NCBI RefSeq assembly: GCF_963259705.1
Contig: NC_081846.1
Location: forward strand, 96,112,641-96,176,640
Length of the DNA: 64,000 nucleotides
Direction: 5' to 3'
From: Myotis daubentonii
Taxonomy: Eukaryota > Chordata > Mammalia > Chiroptera > Vespertilionidae
Numbering within the stretch: position 1 is the stretch's first letter; each line of letters starts with the position of its first letter. The notes under the pieces were generated by a model. That model did not search any database and was not told the DNA's origin. It saw nothing but the letters and a program-made list of their open reading frames with translations. A program made the position numbers and the translations under genes. This document shows, piece by piece, positions 1-11,000 of this stretch.

Positions 1-192
1 CTGGTAATATTTACAACTCCGGGTGCTTCCGGTGGCGTTTTCACGGGACTGTGCTTTCAAATACTAAGTGTTCATGCTTACAGAGCTCAGAATTGGTGTC
101 TAAACCCTTGGAATGACGCGAATAGTGCTTTTGTTTACAATTAAGGAGGACTGGCTTTGGCGTTTTTTTGTGTGAATCCGTTAAAATGGTGA

Positions 193-229
193 CGATTCCG
201 GTAAATACTTCTAAGCAAACTGTCTAATT
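193..229. other. Near-invariant block of the monomer
   Basis: The stretch from CGATTCCGGTAAATAC through CTTCTAAGC and AAACTGTCTAATT is almost identical in all units, although the bases on both sides (GTGTGAATCCG or GTGGGAATCAG before, TTGGT, TTGGAA, TCTGT or TTCGT after) define subfamilies. Rare exceptions are near 569, 2511, 10946, 11719, 15936 and 46664. Uneven conservation within a satellite unit can mark a protein-binding or nucleosome-positioning region, or simply reflect a recombination history that spared it. Confidence 0.6.
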
Positions 230-351
230 TCTGTAAAACTGTTAAAATACACAATGATAGTTCCCAGAAATCATTAATGACGTGTAATATACACCGCAAG
301 TACACGTAAAAAGATTCTTACTACATTTACTGTCGTATTCAATCACGGAGG

Positions 352-364
352 TTTCCAGTGGAAA
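352..364. other. Quasi-palindrome TTTCCAGTGGAAA, one per monomer
   Basis: TTTCCA and TGGAAA are perfect inverted 6-mers around one central G, just before the unit boundary. The 13 bases hold in almost all units across all subfamilies. Exceptions I saw are single changes near 7654, 16480, 51419, 51807, 54097 and 62549. Sequence-specific DNA-binding proteins that bind as dimers often recognise such dyads, but no particular factor can be named. Confidence 0.7.
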
Positions 365-767
365 GGTGTGAAATATAGAAAATACTTGGAATATTTACAA
401 CTCCCGGTACTTCCGGTGGCGTTTTCACGGGACTGTGCTTTCAAATACTAAGTGTTCATGCTTACAGAGCTCAGATTTGGTGTCTAAACCCTTGGAATGA
501 TGAGAATAGTGTTTCTGTTTACAATTAAGGAGGACTGGCTTTGGCGTTTTTTTGTGTGAATCCGTTAAAATGGTGATGATTCCGGTAAATACTTCTAAGC
601 AAACTGTCTAATTTTGGTAAAACTGTTAAAATACACATTGGTAGTACCAAAAATAATGAAGAACGTGTACCAAACACCTCAAGTACACGTAAATAGATTC
701 TTACTACATTTACTGTCGTATTCACTCACGGAGGTTTCCAGTGGAAAGCTGTGAAATGACGCAAATA

Positions 768-1151
768 CTGGTAATATTTACAACTCCGGGTGCTTCCGGT
801 GGCGTTTTCACGGGACTGTGCTTTCAGATACTAAGTGTTCATGCTTACAGAGCTCAGAATTGGTGTCTGAAGCCTTGGAATGACGAGAATAGTGTTTATG
901 TTTACAATTAAGGAGGATTGGCTTTGGCGTTTTTTTGTGGGAATCAGTTAAAATGGTGACGATTCCGGTAAATACTTCTAAGCAAACTGTCTAATTTTGG
1001 AAAAACTGTTAAAATACACAATGATAGTACCCAAAAATGATTAAGAACGTGTAAGAAACACCTCAATTACACGTAAATAGATTCTTACTACATTTACTGT
1101 CGTATTCACTCACGGAGGTTTCCAGTGGAAAGCTGTGTAATGACGAATATA
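768..1151 (+). repeat. Representative monomer (K-x type) with internal landmarks
   Basis: This unit illustrates the monomer. In order it carries an SspI site (AATATT) near the start, TTCCGGTGGCG, a long low-variation stretch through CACGGGACTGTG, a SacI site (GAGCTC), the left diagnostic block (AATTGG, CTGAAGCC, GACGAG, TTTATG), AATTAAGGAGG, a GCG followed by seven T, a GTGGGAATCAG block, the near-invariant TTCCGGTAAATACTTC region, the right diagnostic block (GTACCC, CAATTAC), the inverted repeat ACGTGTAA/TTACACGT, and the quasi-palindrome TTTCCAGTGGAAA. Short internal direct repeats exist: TGGCGTTTT twice 125 bp apart, GTTAAAAT twice 61 bp apart and TTCCGGT twice 169 bp apart. Their unequal spacing gives no clean ancestral half-unit. 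Confidence 0.95.
1047..1074. other. 8-bp inverted repeat (hairpin), A-T version, in an x-type monomer
   Basis: ACGTGTAA (1047-1054) and TTACACGT (1067-1074) are perfect reverse complements around a 12-base spacer. Nearly every monomer has the 7-bp core ACGTGTA/TACACGT at the equivalent place. The eighth, loop-proximal pair depends on the subfamily: A-T in x and y units, C-G in w units, and an A/G mismatch in v, z, x2, y2 and y3 units. It could form a small cruciform or an RNA hairpin, or be a dyad protein site; which one is unknown. Confidence 0.75.
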
Positions 1152-2169
1152 CTGGTAATATTTACAACTCCGGGTACTTCCGGTGGCGTTTTCACGGGAC
1201 TGTGCTTTCAAATACTAAGTGTTCATGCTTACAGAGCTCAGAATTGGTGTCTAAACCCTTGGAATGACGCGAATAGTGCTTTTGTTTACAATTAAGGAGG
1301 ACTGGCTTTGGCGTTTTTTTGTGTGAATCCGTTAAAATGGTGACGATTCCGGTAAATACTTCTAAGCAAACTGTCTAATTTCTGTAAAACTGTTAAAATA
1401 CACAATGATAGTTCCCAGAAATGATTAATGACGTGTAATAAACACCGCAAGTACACGTAAAAAGACTCTTACTACATTTACTGTCGTATTCAATCACGGA
1501 GGTTTCCAGTGGAAAGCTGTGAAATGACGCAAATACTGGTAATATTTACAACTCCGGGTGCTTCCGGTGGCGTTTTCACGGGACTGTGCATTCAAATACT
1601 AAGTGTTCATGCTTACAGATCTCAGAATTGGTGTCTGAAGCCTTGGAATGACGAGAATAGTGTTTATGTTTACAATTAAGGAGGATTGGCTTTGGCGTTT
1701 TTTTTGTGGGAATCAGTTAAAATGGTGACGATTCCGGTAAATACTTCTAAGCAAACTGTCTAATTTTGGTAAAACTGTTAAAATACACAATGATAGTACC
1801 CAAAAATGATTAAGAACGTGTAAGAAACACCTCAAGTACACCTAAATAGATTCTTACTACATTTACTGTTGTATTCAATCACGGAGGTTTCCAGTGGAAA
1901 GCTGTGAAATGACGAAAATACTGGTAATATTTACAACTCTGGGTACTTCCAGTGGCGTTTTCACGGGACTGTGCTTTCAAATACTAAGTGCTCATGCTTA
2001 CAGAGCTTAGAATTGGTGTCTGAAGCCTTGGAATGACGAGAATAGTTTTTATGTTTACAATTAAGGAGGATTGGCTTTGGCGTTTTTTTGTGTGAATCAG
2101 TTAAAATGGTGAGGATTCCGGTAAATACTTCTAAGCAAACTGTCTAATTTTGGTAAAACTGTTAAAATA

Positions 2170-2253
2170 CACCATGATATTTCCCAGAAATGATTAAGAA
2201 CGTGTAAGAAACACCTCAAGTACACGTAAATAGATTCTTCGTTCATTTACCGT
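2170..2253. other. z-type right-half patch (example)
   Basis: About 28 units carry this version, which differs from all others in two linked places: CACCATGATATTTCCCAG and CTTCGTTCATTTACCG (elsewhere CTTACTACATTTACTG). The second creates ATTTACCG, the reverse complement of CGGTAAAT in the invariant block of the same unit. The cluster of linked differences over about 15 bases suggests a single conversion event or an old divergent lineage, not independent point mutations. z units occur as K*-z, K-z, N-z and once as A'-z. Confidence 0.8.
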
Positions 2254-2687
2254 CGTATTCAATCACGGAGGTTTCCAGTGGAAAGGTGTGAAATGAAGAA
2301 AATACTTGGAATATTTACAACTCCGGGTACTTCCGGTGGCGTTTTCACGGGACTGTGCTTTCAAATACTAAGTGTTCATGCTTACAGAGCTCAGAATTGG
2401 TGTCTGAAGCCTTGGAATGACGAGAATAGTGTTTATGTTTACAATTAAGGAGGATTGCCTTGGCGTTTTTTTGTGGGAATCAGTTAAAATGGTGACGATT
2501 CCGGTAAATACCTCTAAGCAAACTGTCTAATTTTGGTAAAACTGTTAAAATACACAATGATAGTATCCAAAAATGATTAAGAACGTGTAAGAAACACCTC
2601 AAGTACACGTAAATAGATTCTTACTACATTTACTGTTGTATTCAATCACGGAGGTTTCCAGTGGAAAGCTGTGAAATGACGCAAATA

Positions 2688-5600
2688 CTGGTAATATTTA
2701 CAACTCCGGGTGCTTCCGGTGGCGTTTTCACGGGACTGTGCTTTCAAATACTAAGTGTTCATGCTTACAGAGCTCAGAATTGGTGTCTGAAGCCTTGGAA
2801 TGACGAGAATAGTGTTTATGTTTACAATTAAGGAGGATTGGCTTTGGCGTTTTTTTGTGGGAATCAGTTAAAATGGTGACGATTCCGGTAAATACTTCTA
2901 AGCAAACTGTCTAATTTTGGAAAAACTGTTAAAATACACAATGATAGTACCCAAAAATGATTAAGAACGTGTAAGAAACACCTCAATTACACGTAAATAG
3001 ATTCTTACTACATTTACTGTCGTATTCACTCACGGAGGTTTCCAGTGGAAAGCTGTGTAATGACGAATATACTGGTAATATTTACAACTCCGGGTACTTC
3101 CGGTGGCGTTTTCACGGGACTGTGCTTTCAAATACTAAGTGTTCATGCTTACAGAGCTCAGAATTGGTGTCTAAACCCTTGGAATGACGCGAATAGTGCT
3201 TTTGTTTACAATTAAGGAGGACTGGCTTTGGCGTTTTTTTGTGTGAATCCGTTAAAATGGTGGCGATTCCGGTAAATACTTCTAAGCAAACTGTCTAATT
3301 TCTGTAAAACTGTTAAAATACACAATGATAGTTCCCAGAAATGATTAAGAACGTGTAATAAACACCGCAAGTACACGTAAAAAGATTCTTACTACATTTA
3401 CTGTCGTATTCAATCACGGAGGTTTCCAGTGGAAAGGTGTGAAATGAAGAAAATACTTGGAATATTTACAACTCCGGGTACTTCCGGTGGCGTTTTCACG
3501 GGACTGTGCTTTCAAATACTAAGTGTTCATGCTTACAGAGCTCAGATTTGGTGTCTAAACCCTTGGAATGATGAGAATAGTGTTTCTGTTTACAATTAAG
3601 GAGGACTGGCTTTGGCGTTTTTTTGTGTGAATCAGTTAAAATGGTGACGATTCCGGTAAATACTTCTAAGCAAACTGTCTAATTTTGGAAAAACTGTTAA
3701 AATACACAATGATAGTTCCCAGAAATGATTAAGAACGTGTAATAAACCCCGCAAGTACACGTAAAAAGATTCTTACTACATTTACTGTCGTATTCAATCA
3801 CATAGGTTTCCAGTGGAAAGCTGTGAAATGACGAAAATACTGGTAATATTTACAACTCTGGGTACTTCCAGTGGCGTTTTCACGGGACTGTGCTTTCAAA
3901 TACTAAGTGTTCATGCTTACAGAGCTCAGAATTGGTGTCTGAAGCCTTGGAATGACGAGAATAGTGTTTGTGTTTACAATTAAGGAGGATTGGCTTTGGC
4001 GTTTTTTTGTGTGAATCAGTTAAAATGGTGACGATTCCGGTAAATACTTCTAAGCAAACTGTCTAATTTTGGTAAAACTGTTAAAATACACCATGATATT
4101 TCCCAGAAATGATTAAGAACGTGTAAGAAACACCTCAAGTACACGTAAATAGATTCTTCGTTCATTTACCGTCGTATTCAATCACGGAGGTTTCCAGTGG
4201 AAAGGTGTGAAATGAAGAAAATACTTGGAATATTTACAACTCCGGGTACTTCCGGTGGCGTTTTCACGGGACTGTGCTTTCAAATACTAAGTGTTCATGC
4301 TTACAGAGCTCAGATTTGGTGTCTGAAGCCTTGGATTGACGAGAATAGTGTTTATGTTTACAATTAAGGAGGATTGGCTTTGGCGTTTTTTTGTGTGAAT
4401 CAGTTAAAATGGTGACGATTCCGGTAAATACTTCTAAGCAAACTGTCTAATTTTGGTAAAACTGTTAAAATACACAATGATAGTATCCAAAAATGATTAA
4501 GAACGTGTAAGAAACACCTCAATTACACGTAAATAGATTCTTACTACATTTACTGTCGTATTCACTCACGGAGGTTTCCAGTGGAAAGCTGTGTAATGAC
4601 GAATATACTGGTAATATTTACAACTCCGGGTGCTTCCGGTGGCGTTTTCACGGGACTGTGTTTTCAAATACTAAGTGTTCATGCTTACAGAGCTCAGAAT
4701 TGGTGTCTCAACCCTTGGAATGACGCGAATAGTGCTTTTGTTTACAATTAAGGAGGACTGGCTTTGGCGTTTTTTTGTGTGAATCCGTTAAAATGGTGAC
4801 GATTCCGGTAAATACTTCTAAGCAAACTGTCTAATTTCTGTAAAACTGTTAAAATACACAATGATAGTTCCCAGAAATGATTAAGAACGTGTAATAAACA
4901 CCGCAAGTACACGTAAAAAGATTCTTACTACATTTACTGTCGTATTCAATCACGGAGGTTTCCAGTGGAAAGGTGTGAAATGAAGAAAATACTTGGAATA
5001 TTTACAACTCCGGGTACTTCCGGTGGCGTTTTCACGGGACTGTGCTTTCAAATACTAAGTGTTCATGCTTACAGAGCTCAGATTTGGTGTCTAAACCGTT
5101 GGAATGATGAGAATAGTGTTTCTGTTTACAATTAAGGAGGACTGGCTTTGGCGTTTTTTTGTGTGAATCAGTTAAAATGGTGACGATTCCGGTAAATACT
5201 TCTAAGCAAACTGTCTAATTTCTGTAAAACTGTTAAAATACACAATGATAGTTCCCAGAAATGATTAAGAACGTGTAATAAACCCGGCAAGTACACGTAA
5301 AAAGATTCTTACTACATTTACTGTCGTATTCAATCACATAGGTTTCCAGTGGAAAGCTGTGAAATGACGCAAATACTGGTAATATTTACAACTCTGGGTA
5401 CTTCCAGTGGCGTTTTCACGGGACTGTGCTTTCAAATACTAAGTGTTCATGCTTACAGAGCTCAGAATTGGTGTCTGAAGCCTTGGAATGACGAGAATAG
5501 TGTTTATGTTTACAATTAAGGAGGATTGGCTTTGGCGTTTTTTTGTGTGAATCAGTTAAAATGGTGACGATTCCGGTAAATACTTCTAAGCAAACTGTCT

Positions 5601-8063
5601 AATTTTCGTAAAACTGTTAAAATGCACAATGATAGTATCCAAAAATGATTAAGAACGTGTAAGAAACATCTCAAGTACACGTAAATAGATTCTTACTACA
5701 TTTACTGTTGTATTCAATCACGGAGGTTTCCAGTGGAAAGCTCTGAAATGACGCAAATACTGGTAATATTTACAACTCCGGGTGCTTCCGGTGGCGTTTT
5801 CACGGGACTGTGCTTTCAAATACTAAGTGTTCATGCTTACAGAGCTCAGAATTGGTGTCTGAAGCCTTGGAATGACGAGAATAGTGTTTATGTTTACAAT
5901 TAAGGAGGATTGGCTTTGGCGTTTTTTTGTGTGAATCAGTTAAAATGGTGACGATTCCGGTAAATACTTCTAAGCAAACTGTCTAATTTTGGAAAAACTG
6001 TTAAAATACACAATGATAGTACCCAAAAATGATTAAGAACGTGTAAGAAACACCTCAATTACACGTAAATAGATTCTTACTACATTTACTGTCGTATTCA
6101 CTCACGGAGGTTTCCAGTGGAAAGCTGTGTAATGACGAATATACTGGTAATATTTACAACTCCGGGTACTTCCGGTGGCGTTTTCACGGGACTGTGCTTT
6201 CAAATACTAAGTGTTCATGCTTACAGAGCTCAGATTTGGTGTCTAAACCCTTGGAATGATGAGAATAGTGTTTCTGTTTACAATTAAGGAGGACTGGCTT
6301 TGGCGTTTTTTTGTGTGAATCCGTTAAAATGGTGACGATTCCGGTAAATACTTCTAAGCAAACTGTCTAATTTCTGTAAAACTGTTAAAATACACAATGA
6401 TAGTTCCCAGAAATGATTAAGAACGTGTAATAAACCCCGCAAGTACACGTAAAAAGATTCTTACTACATTTACTGTCGTATTCAATCACATAGGTTTCCA
6501 GTGGAAAGGTGTGAAATGAAGAAAATACTTGGAATATTTACAACTCCGGGTACTTCCGGTGGCGTTTTCACGGGACTGTGCTTTCAAATACTAAGTGTTC
6601 ATGCTTACAGAGCTCAGATTTGGTGTCTAAACCCTTGGAATGATGAGAATAGTGTTTCTGTTTACAATTAAGGAGGACTGGCTTTGGCGTTTTTTTGTGT
6701 GAATCCGTTAAAATGGTGACGATTCCGGTAAATACTTCTAAGCAAACTGTCTAATTTTGGTAAAACTGTTAAAATACACCATGATATTTCCCAGAAATGA
6801 TTAAGAACGTGTAAGAAACACCTCAAGTACACGTAAATAGATTCTTCGTTCATTTACCGTGGTATTCAATCACGGAGGTTTCCAGTGGAAAGGTGTGAAA
6901 TGAAGAAAATACTTGGAATATTTACAACTCCGGGTACTTCCGGTGGCGTTTTCACGGGACTGTGCTTTCAAATACTAAGTGTTCAGGCTTACAGAGCTCA
7001 GATTTGGTGTCTAAAGCCTTGGAATGACGAGAATAGTGTTTATGTTTACAATTAAGGAGGATTGGCTTTGGCGTTTTTTTGTGGGAATCAGTTAAAATGG
7101 TGACGATTCCGGTAAATACTTCTAAGCAAACTGTCTAATTTTGGAAAAACTGTTAAAATACACAATGATAGTACCCAAAAATGATTAAGAACGTGTAAGA
7201 AACACCTCAATTACACGTAAATAGATTCTTACTACATTTACTGTCGTATTCACTCACGGAGGTTTCCAGTGGAAAGCTGTGTAATGACGAATATACTGGT
7301 AATATTTACAACTCCGGGTACTTCCGGTGGCGTTTTCACGGGACTGTGCTTTCAAATACTAAGTGTTCATGCTTACAGAGCTCAGAATTGGTGTCTAAAC
7401 CCTTGGAATGACGCGAATAGTGCTTTTGTTTACAATTAAGGAGGACTGGCTTTGGCGTTTTTTTGTGTGAATCCGTTAAAATGGTGACGATTCCGGTAAA
7501 TACTTCTAAGCAAACTGTCTAATTTCTGTAAAACTGTTAAAATACACAATGATAGTTCCCAGAAATGATTAAGAACGTGTAATAAACACCGCAAGTACAC
7601 GTAAAAAGATTCTTACTACATTTACTGTCGTATTCAATCACGGAGGTTTCCAGATGAAAGGTGTGAAATGAAGAAAATACTTGGAATATTTACAACTCCG
7701 GGTACTTCCGGTGGCGTTTTCACGGGACTGTGCTTTCAAATACTAAGTGTTCATGCTTACAGAGCTCAGAATTGGTGTCTAAACCCTTGGAATGACGCGA
7801 ATAGTGCTTTTGTTTACAATTAAGGAGGACTGGCTTTGGCGTTTTTTTGTGTGAATCCGTTAAAATGGTGACGATTCCGGTAAATACTTCTAAGCAAACT
7901 GTCTAATTTCTGTAAAACTGTTAAAATACACAATGATAGTTCCCAGAAATGATTAAGAACGTGTAATAAACACCGCAAGTACACGTAAAAAGATTCTTAC
8001 TACATTTACTGTCATATTCAATCACGGAGGTTTCCAGTGGAAAGGTGTGAAATGAAGAAAATA
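2688..8063. repeat. 14-mer higher-order repeat, copy A (5376 bp)
   Basis: Units start at 2688 (K-x), 3072 (A-v), 3456 (N-v2), 3840 (K-z), 4224 (I-y), 4608 (A-v), 4992 (N-v2), 5376 (K-y2), 5760 (K-x), 6144 (N-v2), 6528 (N-z), 6912 (Q-x), 7296 (A-v) and 7680 (A-v). The series from 3072 to about 7679 recurs 5376 bp downstream in the same order. Rare shared markers confirm this: GTTTGTG in the 3840 unit, CTCAACCC in the 4608 unit, CTAAACCGTT at 5091 and the AATGCACAAT change in the 5376 unit. The units at 2688 and 7680 mark the limits of homology. Confidence 0.93.
6516..6671 (+). other. 51-codon plus-strand open frame repeated in most monomers (example); probably not a gene
   Basis: An ATG in GTGAAATGAAG opens 51 codons and closes with TAA in AATTAAGG. 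The predicted peptide begins MKKILGIFTTPGTSG and ends SVSVYN. Almost every unit has an ATG at this place (ATGAAG or ATGACG) and the same stop, so the frame recurs well over 100 times. I do not recognise the peptide. Evidence against coding: between subfamilies about 15 codon changes alter the amino acid and only about three are silent, which is near the neutral expectation. Eleven K* units carry TAG at codon 34. Some units lack the ATG or have an early stop (385, 13823), and one has a frameshift near 57237. At this base composition a 51-codon frame in 384 bp is not surprising by chance. Confidence 0.3.
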
Positions 8064-11000
8064 CTTGGAATATTTACAACTCTGGGTACTTCCAGTGGCG
8101 TTTTCACGGGACTGTGCTTTCAAATACTAAGTGTTCATGCTTACAGAGCTCAGAATTGGTGTCTGAAGCCTTGGAATGACGAGAATAGTGTTTATGTTTA
8201 CAATTAAGGAGGATTGGCTTTGGCGTTTTTTTGTGGGAATCAGTTAAAATGGTGACGATTCCGGTAAATACTTCTAAGCAAACTGTCTAATTTTGGAAAA
8301 ACTGTTAAAATACACAATGATAGTACCCAAAAATGATTAAGAACGTGTAAGAAACACCTCAATTACACGTAAATAGATTCTTACTACATTTACTGTCGTA
8401 TTCACTCACGGAGGTTTCCAGTGGAAAGCTGTGTAATGACGAATATACTGGTAATATTTACAACTCCGGGTACTTCCGGTGGCGTTTTCACGGGACTGTG
8501 CTTTCAAATACTAAGTGTTCATGCTTACAGAGCTCAGAATTGGTGTCAAAACCCTTGGAATGACGCGAATAGTGCTTTTGTTTACAATTAAGGAGGACTG
8601 GCTTTGGCGTTTTTTTGTGTGAATCCGTTAAAATGGTGACGATTCCGGTAAATACTTCTAAGCAAACTGTCTAATTTCTGTAAAACTGTTAAAATACACA
8701 ATGATAGTTCCCAGAAATGATTAAGAACGTGTAATAAACACCGCAAGTACACGTAAAAAGATTCTTACTACATTTACTGTCGTATTCAATCACGGAGGTT
8801 TCCAGTGGAAAGGTGTGAAATGAAGAAAATACTTGGAATATTTACAACTCCGGGTACTTCCGGTGGCGTTTTCACGGGACTGTGCTTTCAAATACTAAGT
8901 GTTCATGCTTACAGAGCTCAGATTTGGTGTCTAAACCCTTGGAATGATGAGAATAGTGTTTCTGTTTACAATTAAGGAGGACTGGCTTTGGCGTTTTTTT
9001 GTGTGAATCAGTTAAAATGGTGACGATTCCGGTAAATACTTCTAAGCAAACTGTCTAATTTTGGAAAAACTGTTAAAATACACAATGATAGTTCCCAGAA
9101 ATGATTAAGAACGTGTAATAAACCCCGCAAGTACACGTAAAAAGATTCTTACTACATTTACTGTCGTATTCAATCACATAGGTTTCCAGTGGAAAGCTGT
9201 GAAATGACGAAAATACTGGTAATATTTACAACTCTGGGTACTTCCAGTGGCGTTTTCACGGGACTGTGCTTTCAAATACTAAGTGTTCATGCTTACAGAG
9301 CTCAGAATTGGTGTCTGAAGCCTTGGAATGACGAGAATAGTGTTTGTGTTTACAATTAAGGAGGATTGGCTTTGGCGTTTTTTTGTGTGAATCAGTTAAA
9401 ATGGTGACGATTCCGGTAAATACTTCTAAGCAAACTGTCTAATTTTGGTAAAACTGTTAAAATACACCATGATATTTCCCAGAAATGATTAAGAACGTGT
9501 AAGAAACACCTCAAGTACACGTAAATAGATTCTTCGTTCATTTACCGTCGTATTCAATCACGGAGGTTTCCAGTGGAAAGGTGTGAAATGAAGAAAATAC
9601 TTGGAATATTTACAACTCCGGGTACTTCCGGTGGCGTTTTCACGGGACTGTGCTTTCAAATACTAAGTGTTCATGCTTACAGAGCTCAGATTTGGTGTCT
9701 GAAGCCTTGGATTGACGAGAATAGTGTTTATGTTTACAATTAAGGAGGATTGGCTTTGGCGTTTTTTTGTGTGAATCAGTTAAAATGGTGACGATTCCGG
9801 TAAATACTTCTAAGCAAACTGTCTAATTTTGGTAAAACTGTTAAAATACACAATGATAGTATCCAAATATGATTAAGAACGTGTAAGAAACACCTCAATT
9901 ACACGTAAATAGATTCTTACTACATTTACTGTCGTATTCACTCACGGAGGTTTCCAGTGGAAAGCTGTGTAATGACGAATATACTGGTAATATTTACAAC
10001 TCCGGGTACTTCCGGTGGCGTTTTCACGGGACTGTGCTTTCAAATACTAAGTGTTCATGCTTACAGAGCTCAGAATTGGTGTCTCAACCCTTGGAATGAC
10101 GCGAATAGTGCTTTTGTTTACAATTAAGGAGGACTGGCTTTGGCGTTTTTTTGTGTGAATCCGTTAAAATGGTGACGATTCCGGTAAATACTTCTAAGCA
10201 AACTGTCTAATTTCTGTAAAACTGTTAAAATACACAATGATAGTTCCCAGAAATGATTAAGAACGTGTAATAAACACCGCAAGTACACGTAAAAAGATTC
10301 TTACTACATTTACTGTCGTATTCAATCACGGAGGTTTCCAGTGGAAAGGTGTGAAATGAAGAAAATACTTGGAATATTTACAACTCCGGGTACTTCCGGT
10401 GGCGTTTTCACGGGACTGTGCTTTCAAATACTAAGTGTTCATGCTTACAGAGCTCAGATTTTGTGTCTAAACCGTTGGAATGATGAGAATAGTGTTTCTG
10501 TTTACAATTAAGGAGGACTGGCTTTGGCGTTTTTTTGTGTGAATCAGTTAAAATGGTGACGATTCCGGTAAATACTTCTAAGCAAACTGTCTAATTTCTG
10601 TAAAACTGTTAAAATACACAATGATAGTTCCCAGAAATGATTAAGAACGTGTAATAAACCCGGCAAGTACACGTAAAAAGATTCTTACTACATTTACTGT
10701 CGTATTCAATCACATAGGTTTCCAGTGGAAAGCTGTGAAATGACGCAAATACTGGTAATATTTACAACTCTGGGTACTCCCAGTGGCGTTTTCACGGGAC
10801 TGTGCTTTCAAATACTAAGTGTTCATGCTTACAGAGCTCAGAATTGGTGTCTGAAGCCTTGGAATGACGAGAATAGTGTTTATGTTTACAATTAAGGAGG
10901 ATTGGCTTTGGCGTTTTTTTGTGTGAATCAGTTAAAATGGTGACGACTCCGGTAAATACTTCTAAGCAAACTGTCTAATTTTCGTAAAACTGTTAAAATG

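Larger units (their letters stand above)
1..2687. repeat. Left segment, seven monomers with many private mutations
   Basis: Units start at 1 (A-v), 385 (N-w), 768 (K-x), 1152 (A-v), 1536 (K-x2), 1921 (K*-z) and 2305 (K-y variant). More unit-private changes fall here than in the array centre. The first unit ends with a degenerate AAATATAG instead of AAATGAAG. The unit at 1536 has GATCTC in place of GAGCTC, eight T at 1698-1705 (making it 385 bp), and a broken inverted-repeat arm (ACACCTAAAT). The unit at 2305 has lost one base near 2457. The 385 unit shares CCCGGTACTTCC with the units at 59504 and 62575, so it is related to the far right end of the window. Confidence 0.9.

Noticed and set aside
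143..192. Perfect Shine-Dalgarno-like AAGGAGG followed by TTG and a 12-codon frame, in every monomer
   Set aside because: The array is almost certainly eukaryotic, the frame is only 12 codons, and the motif is fixed simply because the whole unit is repeated.
284..291. AATAAA-type polyadenylation signal in v units (GTGTAATAAACACC)
   Set aside because: The hexamer is present in v units but the first unit has AATATA. There is no evidence of a transcript, and one hexamer in AT-rich DNA is expected by chance.
1..384. Ancestral half-length (about 192 bp) dimer within the monomer
   Set aside because: Short internal repeats exist, but their spacings (61, 125 and 169 bp) do not agree, and the two halves do not align over any longer stretch.
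525..725. Minus-strand open frame of 66 codons in the 385 unit
   Set aside because: It starts at GTG and stays open only because of this unit's own variants. It is a shadow of the satellite.
2238..2254. Possible CENP-B box in the TTCGTTCATTTACCG part of z units
   Set aside because: The box needs TTCG, four bases, A, two bases, then CGGG. Here the A is T and the CGGG is absent. CACGGGAC near unit position 45 also lacks the TTCG half.
6668..6853. Minus-strand open frame of 61 codons, repeated at 12044, 17417, 20104, 29700, 34691, 40834, 42754 and 45826
   Set aside because: It exists only where a GTGTGAATCCG block happens to be joined to a z right half. In all other units the same frame is closed by stops. 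It reads across subfamily-diagnostic sites, has no recognisable domain and no upstream context, and its identity between copies follows from the repeat itself.
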